From contig NZ_QXJF01000008.1 of the NCBI RefSeq assembly GCF_003670275.1, positions 1-64,000 on the forward strand: DNA of 64,000 nucleotides. The letters run 5' to 3'. Position numbers and translations under genes: made by a program. The notes beneath the pieces were generated by a model. The model was not told where the DNA came from. It saw nothing but the letters and a program-made list of their open reading frames with translations, and ran no database searches. Of the stretch, positions 1 to 8,605 are shown piece after piece; within the stretch, counting starts at the first letter, position 1; each line of letters opens with the position of its first letter. This DNA is from Helicobacter labetoulli (GTDB lineage: Bacteria > Campylobacterota > Campylobacteria > Campylobacterales > Helicobacteraceae).

Positions 1-78
1 TCTAGTGCTGAAATAAGTCAAAGAGTAGATAGAGTAGCTAAAGATATATTAGATGATGTGAATAAGAAGAGGTTTTAG
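1..78 (+). CDS. 3' end of a gene, probably a methyl-accepting chemotaxis protein
   Basis: Frame 1 is open from the window edge and ends at a TAG at 76-78, giving 25 residues that end in KDILDDVNKKRF. A heptad-like hydrophobic pattern (ISQRVDRVAKDIL) followed by a basic tail resembles the C-terminal end of Helicobacter/Campylobacter chemoreceptor signalling domains. That is inference from a very short piece; only the presence of a coding tail is reasonably sure. A hairpin terminator follows 22 bases downstream. Confidence 0.5.
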   Translation, partial: SSAEISQRVDRVAKDILDDVNKKRF

Positions 79-99
79 GGGAGAGATTATTAGCAAGAA

Positions 100-125
100 G
101 CGTTAAAAGTTTATCTTTTTAACGC
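100..125. terminator. Bidirectional hairpin between convergent genes
   Basis: GCGTTAAAA at 100-108 is the exact reverse complement of TTTTAACGC at 117-125, with an 8-base AT-rich loop. It lies between the end of the partial upstream gene (78) and the end of fliI on the other strand (178), where a two-way terminator is expected. The A-rich and T-rich arm ends give a U-run in both directions. Confidence 0.7.
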
Positions 126-177
126 ACACAATATAAAGCTTGTGTATCACTTTAAATCTCATCTGCTATGCTTAAAA

Positions 178-1542
178 CTACTCCTGCATAATTCTACAAA
201 GTTCATCAAGGGAGCGTTGAAAGTCCCACTTTTCATCAATCTCTTGTTTTAAAAATGCTTCCATTGCTGTGCGTTTATTTATCGCCTCATCAAGTTCTAT
301 ATCTGCCCCCCTTTGATACGCTCCAATGCGGATAAGCACTTCATTTTCTTTAATCAATGAATACAACCGCCGAAACTTCCGCACATAGCCTAAATGCTCC
401 GGGCTAATAATATCATTAATAATCCTTGAAGCAGAGTTTAGAATATTTATCGGCGGATAGATTCCCATATCTGTCAAATCACGATTAAGCACAATATGCC
501 CATCTAAGATACTTCTGCTTTGATCAGCAATAGGATCACTCAAATCATCACCTTCAACTAGCACGGTAAAAAATGCCGTGATAGAACCCACGCCATCTTC
601 TTTTCCTGCTCTCTCCATAAGTTGAGGCAAAAGTGTGAGAACTGAAGGCGGATAGCCCTTGCTTGTAGGTGGCTCTCCAAGGGCTAGTCCAATCTCTCGC
701 TGTGCCATTGCAAAACGCGTAACAGAATCCATAATAAACAACACATCATTACCCAAAGATTTAAAATATTCAGCAATAGCCATTGCACTAAAAGCCCCAT
801 ATTTACGCATAAGCGGAGAATCATCACTTGTAGCCACCACAAGAATGGTATTTGTCAAATCATTATTAAGATTCTTATAGATAAACTCCGGCACTTCCCT
901 GCCCCGCTCCCCAATGAGTGCGATAACCTTAATGTGTGCTTTTGCCCCACGCACTATCATACCCATAAGCGTGGATTTGCCTACGCCACTTCCAGCAAAG
1001 ATTCCCATTTTTTGCCCTTTGCCACAAGTAAGAATACTATCAATGGATTTTACCCCTACTTCAAAGACTTCATCTATAAGTCCCCGCTTCAATGCACTCA
1101 GTGGCGAACGCATAAGCGGTGTGCTAGTATAAGTCTGCAAACTCCCCTTATCATCAATAGGCTCTCCCAAAGGATTAATCACGCGTCCAAGCATAGCCTC
1201 GCTCACAGGAATATTTAACCCGTGATTGAGAATCTCCACCCTATCGCCACATTTATGTCCCTCCACAAATGAAAATGGACTAATAAAAAATTTCTCCCCC
1301 TCAATGGCAATCACCATACCCAAGCTTTTAGCATCACATAAAGAGCCAAGATTCTGCACTTCATCATCATCGTTTAGATTCTGCCCACTTTGCCCACTTG
1401 GTATAATTTTCACAATATCACCAACAGAGGGCTTCACACCATCAGCTACAAACATATTTTGCATAACTTTTATGAGTTGTCCATAGCTTGGAGAGAGATT
1501 CATATTGTGTTTTAATTTTTCTTTAATATGAGATAATGGCAT
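178..1542 (-). CDS. fliI: Flagellum-specific ATPase FliI
   Basis: FliI is the hexameric ATPase on the cytoplasmic side of the flagellar type III export gate; it helps unfold and deliver rod, hook and filament subunits. The 454-residue product is typical for the family. It has a beta-barrel N-terminal region, a Walker A loop GSGVGKST with the preceding IFAG, the RGREVPEF segment and the DSVTRFAMAQREIGLALGE region shared with F1-beta ATPases. The start is an ATG (MPLSHIKEK). It is transcribed away from tig, and the two starts are 72 bases apart, the same fliI/tig neighbourhood known from Campylobacter. The other flagellar genes of the window are 60 kb away, so this one stands alone. Confidence 0.97.
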   Translation of the reverse strand: MPLSHIKEKLKHNMNLSPSYGQLIKVMQNMFVADGVKPSVGDIVKIIPSGQSGQNLNDDDEVQNLGSLCDAKSLGMVIAIEGEKFFISPFSFVEGHKCGDRVEILNHGLNIPVSEAMLGRVINPLGEPIDDKGSLQTYTSTPLMRSPLSALKRGLIDEVFEVGVKSIDSILTCGKGQKMGIFAGSGVGKSTLMGMIVRGAKAHIKVIALIGERGREVPEFIYKNLNNDLTNTILVVATSDDSPLMRKYGAFSAMAIAEYFKSLGNDVLFIMDSVTRFAMAQREIGLALGEPPTSKGYPPSVLTLLPQLMERAGKEDGVGSITAFFTVLVEGDDLSDPIADQSRSILDGHIVLNRDLTDMGIYPPINILNSASRIINDIISPEHLGYVRKFRRLYSLIKENEVLIRIGAYQRGADIELDEAINKRTAMEAFLKQEIDEKWDFQRSLDELCRIMQE

Positions 1543-1614
1543 TACAAAACCTACTTTTAAGATTTTTTTTTATAGAATACCAAATTATACTTTTTTATTT
1601 CATTAAGGAACACT

Positions 1615-2985
1615 ATGAATTTCACAACAAAACGCACAAACAACGCTAATGCTATCGTTAATGGTAGTATCGCTATCTCCAAGCTTGAGGAGAAATTTGA
1701 CAAAGTCATCAAAAAAATCGCTCAAAGCGTAAAAATTGATGGTTTTAGAAAGGGTAAAGTCCCCGCACAAGTGATTAAGACAAGATACAAAGAACAAGTA
1801 GAGCAAGATGCACAGCAAGAGGCTATACAAGATTTACTTGATTTGGCTCTAAAAGAGCTAAATATTGCCCCAAAGTCGCTTATTGGCAACCCGATGATTC
1901 TCAAGTTTGATAAGAGTGATGATAAGATTGATTTAGAGATAAAAATCAGCATTGCACCTAGCTTTGAAACCGACAATGTTGAACAATATGTCCCAGAAGT
2001 CAAACTTAAAGCCATTGCAAAAGCTCAAATTGATGAGCGACTAGAAGAAATTGCTAAGTCTCGTGCTCCGCTTAGTGAAGTTACCGATGATAAAGCTTTG
2101 GCAAAAGATGATACGGCAAATATTGATTTTGAGGGCTTTGTTGATGGTAAGGCATTTGAAGGTGGCAAGGGAGAAAACTTCAACCTTGTCATTGGCTCAA
2201 ATCAGTTTATCCCCGGCTTTGAAGATGCACTTATCGGTATGAAAAAGGGTGAAAAGCGAAGTATTGATGTTACTTTCCCAGAGAACTATCAAGCTGTACA
2301 TCTTGCAGGTAAAAGGGTGAAGTTTGATGTAACACTACACAAGATTCTAAAAAAAGATACACTCAAAATTGATGATGAGTTTGCAAAAGGCATTGCGGGA
2401 GCTGAATCTAGTCTTGAATCTTTAAAAGATATGATTAGAGAACAGCTTGAAATGGAGCAAAAAACAGAACTTTATAATAAAGAGCTTAAAGAAAAGCTTG
2501 TGGAAGCCCTGCTTAAAAACATCTCTTTTGATTTGCCCGAGCTTATTGTGGAGCAAGAAATGGACATTTTATTTAGAAATGCCTTATCCAAGCTCACTCC
2601 AGAAGAGATTGAAAAAATCAAAAATAATCAAGAAGAAGCAAAAAAGGTGCGTGAAACGCATCGCGATGAGGCGTGTAAAAGTGTGCAAATTACATTTATT
2701 ATGGATGCTTTAGCAAAAAAATACAATATTGCTATACAAGATAATGAAGTCTTACAGACAATTTATTATGAAGCAATGATGATGGGGCAAAATCCAAAAG
2801 AAGTGTTAGAGTATTATCAGCAAAACAATCTTGTCCCAGCGATTAAAATGACAATGATTGAAGATAGGGTGTTACATTATTTGCTTGATGAAAAGTTTGC
2901 AAAAAGCAAAGAAAAAGGCACAACTTCAAAAGCAGAATCTAAGGCGGATTCAGGCAAAATGGAATCTAGCAAAGAAAATAAATAA
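1615..2985 (+). CDS. tig: Trigger factor
   Basis: Ribosome-bound chaperone and peptidyl-prolyl isomerase that meets nascent chains at the exit tunnel. The 456-residue protein shows the N-terminal ribosome-binding domain with the signature [12 protein letters not shown], an FKBP-type PPIase domain ([23 protein letters not shown], then [17 protein letters not shown]), and a long helical C-terminal arm. The last 30 residues are rich in K, S and E ([16 protein letters not shown]), an ordinary low-complexity tail. Start ATG with AAGGAA upstream. It is followed after 11 bases by clpP, an order conserved in Helicobacter and Campylobacter, so the two are probably co-transcribed. Confidence 0.98.
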   Translation: MNFTTKRTNNANAIVNGSIAISKLEEKFDKVIKKIAQSVKIDGFRKGKVPAQVIKTRYKEQVEQDAQQEAIQDLLDLALKELNIAPKSLIGNPMILKFDKSDDKIDLEIKISIAPSFETDNVEQYVPEVKLKAIAKAQIDERLEEIAKSRAPLSEVTDDKALAKDDTANIDFEGFVDGKAFEGGKGENFNLVIGSNQFIPGFEDALIGMKKGEKRSIDVTFPENYQAVHLAGKRVKFDVTLHKILKKDTLKIDDEFAKGIAGAESSLESLKDMIREQLEMEQKTELYNKELKEKLVEALLKNISFDLPELIVEQEMDILFRNALSKLTPEEIEKIKNNQEEAKKVRETHRDEACKSVQITFIMDALAKKYNIAIQDNEVLQTIYYEAMMMGQNPKEVLEYYQQNNLVPAIKMTMIEDRVLHYLLDEKFAKSKEKGTTSKAESKADSGKMESSKENK

Positions 2986-2996
2986 GGGGATATGTG

Positions 2997-3587
2997 ATGA
3001 GTGGTTATATTCCTTTTGTTATAGAACGCACAGGGCGAGGTGAGCGAAGCTATGATATTTACTCGCGTTTGCTTAAAGACCGCATTATTTTGCTAAGTGG
3101 CGAGATAAATGACCATATCGCTTCTTCAATCGTAGCCCAACTGCTATTCTTAGAAGCTGAAGACCCGGATAAGGATATTAACTTTTATATCAACTCGCCC
3201 GGTGGTGTTATCACAAGTGCATTCAGTATCTATGATACAATGAACTATATCCGCTCTGATATAAGCACCATCTGCATTGGGCAGGCTGCATCTGCTGGAG
3301 CGTTTTTGTTAAGCTCAGGGACAAAGGGTAAGCGATTTTCACTGCCAAATTCTCGCATTATGATTCACCAACCACTTGGTGGTACACAAGGACAAGCCAC
3401 AGACATTGAGATTCAGGCTAAAGAGATTTTGCGTTTGAAAAAAATTCTCAATGAAATTATGGCAGAAAACACAGGGCAGAGTATAGAGAAAATCACACAA
3501 GATACGGAACGAGATTTTTTTATGAGCGGAGAAGAAGCTAAAAAATATGGATTGGTTGATAAGATTCTAACAAAAAGTTTGAAATAG
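2997..3587 (+). CDS. clpP: ATP-dependent Clp protease proteolytic subunit
   Basis: Tetradecameric serine protease barrel fed by ClpX or ClpA. With the ATG at 2997 the protein is 196 residues, the usual length. The triad is visible as Ser99 (GQAASAGAF), His124 (MIHQPLGG) and Asp173 (TERDFFMS). A GTG lies immediately upstream at 2994, but the AAGGGGA at 2984-2990 is better spaced for the ATG, and [10 protein letters not shown] matches the usual N-terminus. It sits between tig and a GGDEF-like gene, within one likely transcription unit that runs on to comM and the metal regulator. Confidence 0.98.
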   Translation: MSGYIPFVIERTGRGERSYDIYSRLLKDRIILLSGEINDHIASSIVAQLLFLEAEDPDKDINFYINSPGGVITSAFSIYDTMNYIRSDISTICIGQAASAGAFLLSSGTKGKRFSLPNSRIMIHQPLGGTQGQATDIEIQAKEILRLKKILNEIMAENTGQSIEKITQDTERDFFMSGEEAKKYGLVDKILTKSLK

Positions 3588-3603
3588 GTTTTGGAGGTAT
3601 TTT

Positions 3604-4761
3604 ATGGATTTAAGCGGATTGGATTTAGATATTGCCAATAATGATTTTTTTGGCAGTTTAGATGTAGTTGAGCTTAAAGATGGAAAGACAAGCTTCCAGC
3701 CTTCTGCTCCCATAACCCCAACAGATACAACACAAAAGCTAAATTCTATCTCCAAACAAGCAATGGAAGCCCTTGAAAAAGATGACATTTTGCCTTTACC
3801 CGAAAACTTTGAAGCTTATTTTGAAAAAACACTCTCACAAGAACAAGATGAAAATGTAAGAGAAAAGATTAAGGCGATGGTAGAGAGTGCAAATCACGAT
3901 TCTAGGCTTATTGCCCTTGAAAAAACTTTCAATGACAACTTTATTACCCTTAAATCCGTCTTAGAGCAACTCCTTATCCTTTGCAAACAACTCTCATCAA
4001 TGGAGAGCAACACAAACAAACGCCTTGCTGAAATTGCAGCTATTACAAACCCCCTTGGTGCACAAAATGCCATTAAGGTATTGCTCAATGAGATTAAAGG
4101 ATTCCACAAGCAGTTTGTTACACAAGCTGATATTATCTCTCGCTCATACCGCGATATGTATGCAAAATCCTCCACTACCAAATCAAGTGCGATGTACGAT
4201 ACGACACTTGGGATTCACAGCAAAAGCTTTTTTCTTCACTCCTTAGAGTTTGAATGTAAAAATGGCAAAGATTTTCCACGCCATTGTGCGCTTGTGGTAT
4301 TTTCTCCATCAAAAGAGCTTGGCGCACAGCTTATTGATCAAACTAAACTCATTACGACTTTTAAAAATATCGCCAAAATCGTCTCAAAAAACATTGGCTC
4401 AAAAGATTTGGTAAGCTATCTTGGCGGAGGGCGATTTGGAATGCTACTTAAAAATGTTCAAGCTCAATCAGCCATAGACTTATGCGAAGAAGTGATTAAA
4501 AAATGCAAGGCTACGAATATTTTTATCGGCGACTTGGATTTGTATTTGCATATTGTGATGGGCGGTATTGTTTTTGATGTCAATAAAACACCTGAATCTA
4601 TGCTAGAAGAAGCAAAAGCCGCCCTTGATGAAGCATTGAACGAAAACAAAACCCTGCAATTTAAACAGGCTGAAAACAAAAGTGGTGGCGCATTTAGTGC
4701 TGATGATCTTGATATACCCGGAGATGACCTTGGCGATTTTGGCGATTTTGAAATATCCTAA
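3604..4761 (+). CDS. GGDEF-fold protein with degenerate active site
   Basis: A 385-residue soluble protein. The N-terminal half is acidic and helical; the C-terminal half (about 190-370) has a GGDEF-like fold: start-of-domain [13 protein letters not shown], a central [11 protein letters not shown] in place of GG(D/E)EF at about residues 272-281, and a later hydrophobic helix around [11 protein letters not shown]. The metal-binding acidic pair of the signature is replaced by G and R, so diguanylate cyclase activity is unlikely. A scaffold or a nucleotide-sensing role is inference. A GGDEF-like gene between clpP and def is found in other Campylobacterota as I recall. Start ATG 3604 has a good GGAGG; its 3' end overlaps def by 32 bases. 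Confidence 0.75.
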   Translation: MDLSGLDLDIANNDFFGSLDVVELKDGKTSFQPSAPITPTDTTQKLNSISKQAMEALEKDDILPLPENFEAYFEKTLSQEQDENVREKIKAMVESANHDSRLIALEKTFNDNFITLKSVLEQLLILCKQLSSMESNTNKRLAEIAAITNPLGAQNAIKVLLNEIKGFHKQFVTQADIISRSYRDMYAKSSTTKSSAMYDTTLGIHSKSFFLHSLEFECKNGKDFPRHCALVVFSPSKELGAQLIDQTKLITTFKNIAKIVSKNIGSKDLVSYLGGGRFGMLLKNVQAQSAIDLCEEVIKKCKATNIFIGDLDLYLHIVMGGIVFDVNKTPESMLEEAKAALDEALNENKTLQFKQAENKSGGAFSADDLDIPGDDLGDFGDFEIS

Positions 4762-5248
4762 TTCTATCTTGCGTCAAAAATCTACAAAAGTAGAATCTTT
4801 TGATGAGGAACTGCATAGCTTCCTTGATGATATGTATGAGACAATGATAGAAAGCGGGGGCGTAGGACTAGCAGCAATTCAGGTAGGAAAAGCCAAGCAG
4901 ATTCTTGTCATCAATCTTCCGCGAGATGAGGACAAGCAACAATATAAAGAAGATTTGCTTGAGATTATTAATCCCACATTTTTAACACAAGAAGAAAGCA
5001 TAGAGTGGGAAGAAGGCTGTCTTTCCGTGCCAGAATTTTATGAGAGTATAAAGCGGTTTAATAAAGTTTGTGTTGCTTACAAAGATAGATTTGGGAATGA
5101 TAAGATTCTAAAAGCGGAAGGGTTTTTAGCCGTGGCATTACAACACGAGATAGACCACTTGAATGGAATCTTATTTGTGGATAAGCTCCCAATCCTTAGA
5201 CGCAAAAAATTTGAAAAAGAACTCAAAAAGCTCAAAAAAGAAACCTGA
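4730..5248 (+). CDS. def: Peptide deformylase
   Basis: Removes the N-formyl group from new proteins using an Fe/Zn ion. The three family motifs are present: [20 protein letters not shown] (metal Cys) and QHEIDHLNG (two metal His and the catalytic Glu). I place the start at the TTG at 4730, giving [15 protein letters not shown], which aligns with the usual M-A-x-L start of Helicobacter Def; GGAG at 4720-4723 is spaced 6 bases before it. The ATG at 4724 is too close to that site, and the far upstream ATG (4682) would add residues without family support. The gene overlaps both neighbours, so translation is probably coupled. Confidence 0.96.
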   Translation: MAILAILKYPNSILRQKSTKVESFDEELHSFLDDMYETMIESGGVGLAAIQVGKAKQILVINLPRDEDKQQYKEDLLEIINPTFLTQEESIEWEEGCLSVPEFYESIKRFNKVCVAYKDRFGNDKILKAEGFLAVALQHEIDHLNGILFVDKLPILRRKKFEKELKKLKKET

Positions 5249-6762
5249 TGGTGAATACAATCCTTAGTGCGACAAGCTTTGGCACGAGTGCGAAAGTCAT
5301 TCAAGTGGAGGCGACATTTATTCGTGGATTGCCAAATTTCAATATCACAGGATTAGCCCATAGCTCTATTCAAGAATCCAAACAACGCGTCCAAGCCGCA
5401 CTTGTCAATATCGGCGTTACCTTGCCACCTCAAAAAATCAATATTAATCTTTCTCCTGTGGATATTCCCAAAAGTGGCGGACATTTTGACCTGCCAATTG
5501 CTTTAGCATTACAAAAGACCAAAACTCAAGATATTTTTGCTTTTGGTGAGCTAGGGCTTGATGGGAGTGTGAAATACACAGATTCTATCTACCCACTTTT
5601 GCTTGATGTCGCCCTCTCTCACAAAGATGCAAAAGTCATCGTCCCACTTTGTGCAAAGGAGCTTTTAAGCCCCATTCCACATTTGCAATTCTATTTTGTA
5701 GCTCACTTGCAAGAAGCCATAAATATTTTAAACAATATAGAATCTATGCCACACACCGCAGATTCTAAAGCGCATCATTTTGGCTTTGCAAGTCTTGAAG
5801 TGCAGGGGGAACAATATTTTTATAATCAAGATTTTGACTTTGATTTTAGCGATGTGCAAGGGCAAGATATTGCCAAAAGAGCTGCACTTATCGCAGCAGC
5901 GGGATTTCACAACTTCATTATGGAAGGTTCTCCGGGCAGTGGAAAAAGTATGATTGCCAAACGCCTCCTTTATATTCTCCCGCCTAGCTCACTCCGCGAA
6001 ATGATGGAGACTATGAAATACCAAGCCCTCAATAAGCAAAGCACAAGCTATACACCACTAAGGGCATTCCGCAACCCTCATCAAAGTGCGAGCAAATCAA
6101 GTATCCTAGGCTCTGCCACGCAGTTTGAAGCCAAGCCCGGTGAGGTTGCTTTAGCTCATAATGGCATTTTGTTTTTTGATGAATTGCCGCATTTTAAAAA
6201 GGATATTTTAGAATCTTTGCGTGAGCCACTTGAAAACAATAAATTGAGTATCTCGCGTGTGCATTCTAAAATAGAATATGATACAAATTTTATGTTTGTC
6301 GCCGCTCTCAATCCCTGCCCGTGCGGGAACTTGCTAAGTAAAAATAAAGAATGCCGCTGTCAAGAGCGAGAGATTAGCACTTATCGTGGGCGACTATCTG
6401 AACCATTTTTGGATAGGATTGATCTTTTTGTGCAGATGAATGAATATGAGCAGGATAAAAACTCGCCTCAAGGGCTAGATTCTAAAAAGATGCAAGAGCT
6501 TGTGTTTCAGGCATTCAAAATGCAAAAACAACGCGGACAAAAAGTCTTTAATGGCAAACTTGATGAAAGAGAGATTGAGACATATTGTGAGCTAGATTCA
6601 CATTCACTTGCACTACTAAACCAAGCCAGTGAGCGTTTTTCACTTTCATATCGCAGTGTGAATAAAGTCAAAAAAGTAGCCAGAACAATTGCCGATATTG
6701 CACAAGAAGAACAGATTCAAAAGTCCCACATATTAGAAGCTCTAAGCTATCGTAGAATTTAA
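5248..6762 (+). CDS. comM: ComM/YifB-family Mg-chelatase-like AAA+ ATPase
   Basis: 504 residues, the usual ComM length. An N-terminal Lon-like ChlI domain (VEATFIRGLPNFNITGLA) is followed by the AAA+ core: Walker A GSPGSGKSM, Walker B LFFDELPHF, the zinc-ribbon-like NPCPCGN with a later ECRCQ, and RLSEPFLDRIDL. In other bacteria ComM is a hexameric helicase that extends branch migration during natural transformation; here that is family knowledge. The start ATG overlaps the def stop (TGATG), giving coupled translation. The CsoR-like gene follows after 9 bases. Confidence 0.93.
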   Translation: MVNTILSATSFGTSAKVIQVEATFIRGLPNFNITGLAHSSIQESKQRVQAALVNIGVTLPPQKININLSPVDIPKSGGHFDLPIALALQKTKTQDIFAFGELGLDGSVKYTDSIYPLLLDVALSHKDAKVIVPLCAKELLSPIPHLQFYFVAHLQEAINILNNIESMPHTADSKAHHFGFASLEVQGEQYFYNQDFDFDFSDVQGQDIAKRAALIAAAGFHNFIMEGSPGSGKSMIAKRLLYILPPSSLREMMETMKYQALNKQSTSYTPLRAFRNPHQSASKSSILGSATQFEAKPGEVALAHNGILFFDELPHFKKDILESLREPLENNKLSISRVHSKIEYDTNFMFVAALNPCPCGNLLSKNKECRCQEREISTYRGRLSEPFLDRIDLFVQMNEYEQDKNSPQGLDSKKMQELVFQAFKMQKQRGQKVFNGKLDEREIETYCELDSHSLALLNQASERFSLSYRSVNKVKKVARTIADIAQEEQIQKSHILEALSYRRI

Positions 6763-6771
6763 GGAGACATT

Positions 6772-7044
6772 ATGCACGATAAACAAGCCCTTCATCGCCG
6801 TTTGAAAAAAATCATAGGACAGCTTAATGGTATTGACAAGATGATTAGTGAGGACACCCCCTGCCCTGATGTGCTTATCCAGCTTAATGCTGCAAAAAGT
6901 GCTATTCACAAAGTTGGACAGATTGTGCTTGAGGGGCATATCAATCATTGTGTGCGTGATAGCATCAAAAATTCACAAAATGACATTGACACAACGCTAA
7001 GCGATCTTGCTAAAGCCTTAGAGCATTTTGGTCGTATGAGCTAG
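6772..7044 (+). CDS. CsoR/RcnR/FrmR-family metal-sensing transcriptional repressor
   Basis: 90-residue all-helical DNA-binding protein of the CsoR/RcnR family. The start RRLKKIIGQLNGIDKMI is the family signature. Candidate metal ligands are His2, Cys31, His56 and Cys60; the C-H-C arrangement with a four-residue His-Cys step matches the Cu(I)-type CsoR triad, while His2 recalls the N-terminal His used by Ni/Co RcnR proteins, so the metal is not decidable by eye. It sits last in the tig-comM unit. A C-tract palindrome typical of this family lies upstream of the cadA-type ATPase at 35.7 kb, a likely target. Confidence 0.88.
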   Translation: MHDKQALHRRLKKIIGQLNGIDKMISEDTPCPDVLIQLNAAKSAIHKVGQIVLEGHINHCVRDSIKNSQNDIDTTLSDLAKALEHFGRMS

Positions 7045-7097
7045 GATTCTAAAATATCCCAAGATTCTGTAAATGGATTAAATATAAGACAAAAGCC

Positions 7098-7538
7098 CTA
7101 CTCTTTCAAACTCTCTTTAATCATTGTACGCATATCTTCAAGCACACTCAAACAAGTGCTAATCTCATCTTGTGAAAATCGAGATAACAATAATGTCTCT
7201 AGTTTTTTGATTTTATCTTTAATAAGATTGAGTGCGTTTTCTCCGCTAGGGGTAAGAGTGAGCAAAATAGTGCGTTTATCACAAGAATCTTGTGTTTTTA
7301 CAAATAGCCCCTTACTCACAAGGGAATTAACCTCGCGTGAAATAGTCGCCTTATCCTTATGTAACTCCATTGCAATATGGCTAATATGAAGCTTAGGATT
7401 CTCTGAGACCATAAAAAGTATCACGCCTTGCTCAAAGCTAAGATGGTGAATCTTAAGCTCTTTAATGAAAAATTCCTGAAAACTCCTCGCCGTCCTACCG
7501 ATATGATGCCCGATAAGATATTGCGTATCACTATGCAA
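7098..7538 (-). CDS. MarR-family transcriptional regulator
   Basis: 146 residues with a winged helix-turn-helix: HISHIAMELHKDKATISREVNSLVSKGLFVKTQDSCDKRTILLTLTPSGE is the MarR DNA-binding signature with the D-x-R wing. An N-terminal helix (LIGHHIGRTARSFQEFFIKEL) serves dimerisation. The start appears to be a TTG at 7538 with only a weak AAGG upstream. It converges with the metal regulator and faces rnpB. Its ligand and targets cannot be read from sequence. Confidence 0.9.
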   Translation of the reverse strand: MHSDTQYLIGHHIGRTARSFQEFFIKELKIHHLSFEQGVILFMVSENPKLHISHIAMELHKDKATISREVNSLVSKGLFVKTQDSCDKRTILLTLTPSGENALNLIKDKIKKLETLLLSRFSQDEISTCLSVLEDMRTMIKESLKE

Positions 7539-7587
7539 AATTTAAGCCTTTTTAAAGTTAGATTGCAGGTATTGTAACAAATTTTGC

Positions 7588-7593
7588 TATAAT
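7588..7593 (+). promoter_or_regulatory. -10 element of rnpB promoter
   Basis: A perfect TATAAT lies 8 bases before the first base of the RNase P RNA P1 helix, the spacing expected for a sigma-80/70 promoter. No clear -35 is seen, as is usual in this group, but the upstream region is AT-rich. Confidence 0.8.
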
Positions 7594-7600
7594 TTGCGCT

Positions 7601-7925
7601 TAGGCATAGTAGGTGGTTGCTTTTGTTTGACAAAAGAGGAAAGTCCGAGCTACAAAGACAGGATTCCATTTAACAAATGGCTAAGGTAACTTAAGGGAAA
7701 GTGCAACAGAAAACAACCGCTTTTGTTTAACAAAAGCAAGGGTGAAAAGGTGGGGTAAGAGCCTACCGATTTTACAGCAATGTAAAATGTCAATGCAAAC
7801 CCAATCCGTAGCAAGAAGAGTATGGTTATCGTCTTGCACTTCAAACTCTTCGCTTGAGGTATATTGTGAAATATACCCTAGATAAATAGCCACCCACGAC
7901 AGAACTCGGCTTATCGCTATGCCTA
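7601..7925 (+). ncRNA. rnpB: RNase P RNA (M1 RNA)
   Basis: Ribozyme subunit of RNase P, which trims tRNA 5' leaders. The ends are defined by the P1 helix: TAGGCATAG at 7601-7609 pairs perfectly with CTATGCCTA at 7917-7925. Universally conserved parts are present: GAGGAAAGTCC with GAGC near the 5' end (about 7637-7650), a central GGTGAAAAGGTGGGGTAAGAG-like stretch, and ACAGAA followed by CGGCTTATCG near the 3' end. A TATAAT lies just upstream. Length about 325 nt, compact but normal for this group. Confidence 0.95.
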
Positions 7926-8060
7926 GTTTAATGACTATACATTTTTTTAAGCTAGAATCCAAACTCACCAAACCACTTAAAACTAAATTATAAAACAACG
8001 CATTATATGGAACAAAATATGCTTAAGACTAGCAAAACTCCAAAGATTGAAGAGGTAAAT

Positions 8061-8603
8061 ATGCAAGATATAATCGCCACAATGCAAAAGCACATTGACA
8101 AGCAGTTTAGCCAAGATTCTATGCCCTATACACTTTGTGAAAACACACAGCAAAGCATACATAAATTCAGCGAAGATATTAAGGGGGCAAATGAGTTTAT
8201 AGGTGCGTTACAAACGGCAAATGTGGCTTGCAAGAAGATTTTAAAGCAAATTCAAAATGTATCCGCAGACAGCCTTTTTCAAGACATACAAGACATTGTA
8301 GAAAACACTGCATTTATGGGGGTAAAGCTCTTTAACACACAGATAAAAGCTACACTCAATGCAACTTCTTATACATTTTGTATTGATAATCCTATGCCTC
8401 TTCTTCAACAAAATAAAGATTCAGCCACACAAGAAGCATTTATTGCCTATATAGAGGAAAAATCACAAGAAATCACACAATTACTTTTGGCACTTAGCGA
8501 TGCCTTGGTAGAATCTAGCACACAACCCAACACACAATCAAATGGCAACTACAACTTCAATGAGTTTAACGCTAAAGCTTTTAGCCAAATGCTTAAAGGA
8601 TAA
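8061..8603 (+). CDS. Short flagellin-fold-like protein of unknown function
   Basis: 180 residues from the ATG at 8061, preceded by AGAGG at 5 bases; an upstream ATG at 8007 adds 18 residues but has no ribosome site and lies almost on the likely transcription start. The middle reads like the flagellin D0/D1 helix: IGALQTAN (compare LGILQTAD in flagellins), ILKQIQ, then DIVENTAFMGVKLFNT (compare NIANTTSFNGKQLL). The C-terminal part ends in a Ser/Asn/Gln-rich linker and a short helix (FNEFNAKAFSQMLKG). No signal peptide. Shares the flagellin fold by pattern only; role unknown. Stops 2 bases before gltX, so they are probably co-transcribed. Confidence 0.7.
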   Translation: MQDIIATMQKHIDKQFSQDSMPYTLCENTQQSIHKFSEDIKGANEFIGALQTANVACKKILKQIQNVSADSLFQDIQDIVENTAFMGVKLFNTQIKATLNATSYTFCIDNPMPLLQQNKDSATQEAFIAYIEEKSQEITQLLLALSDALVESSTQPNTQSNGNYNFNEFNAKAFSQMLKG

Positions 8604-8605
8604 AA

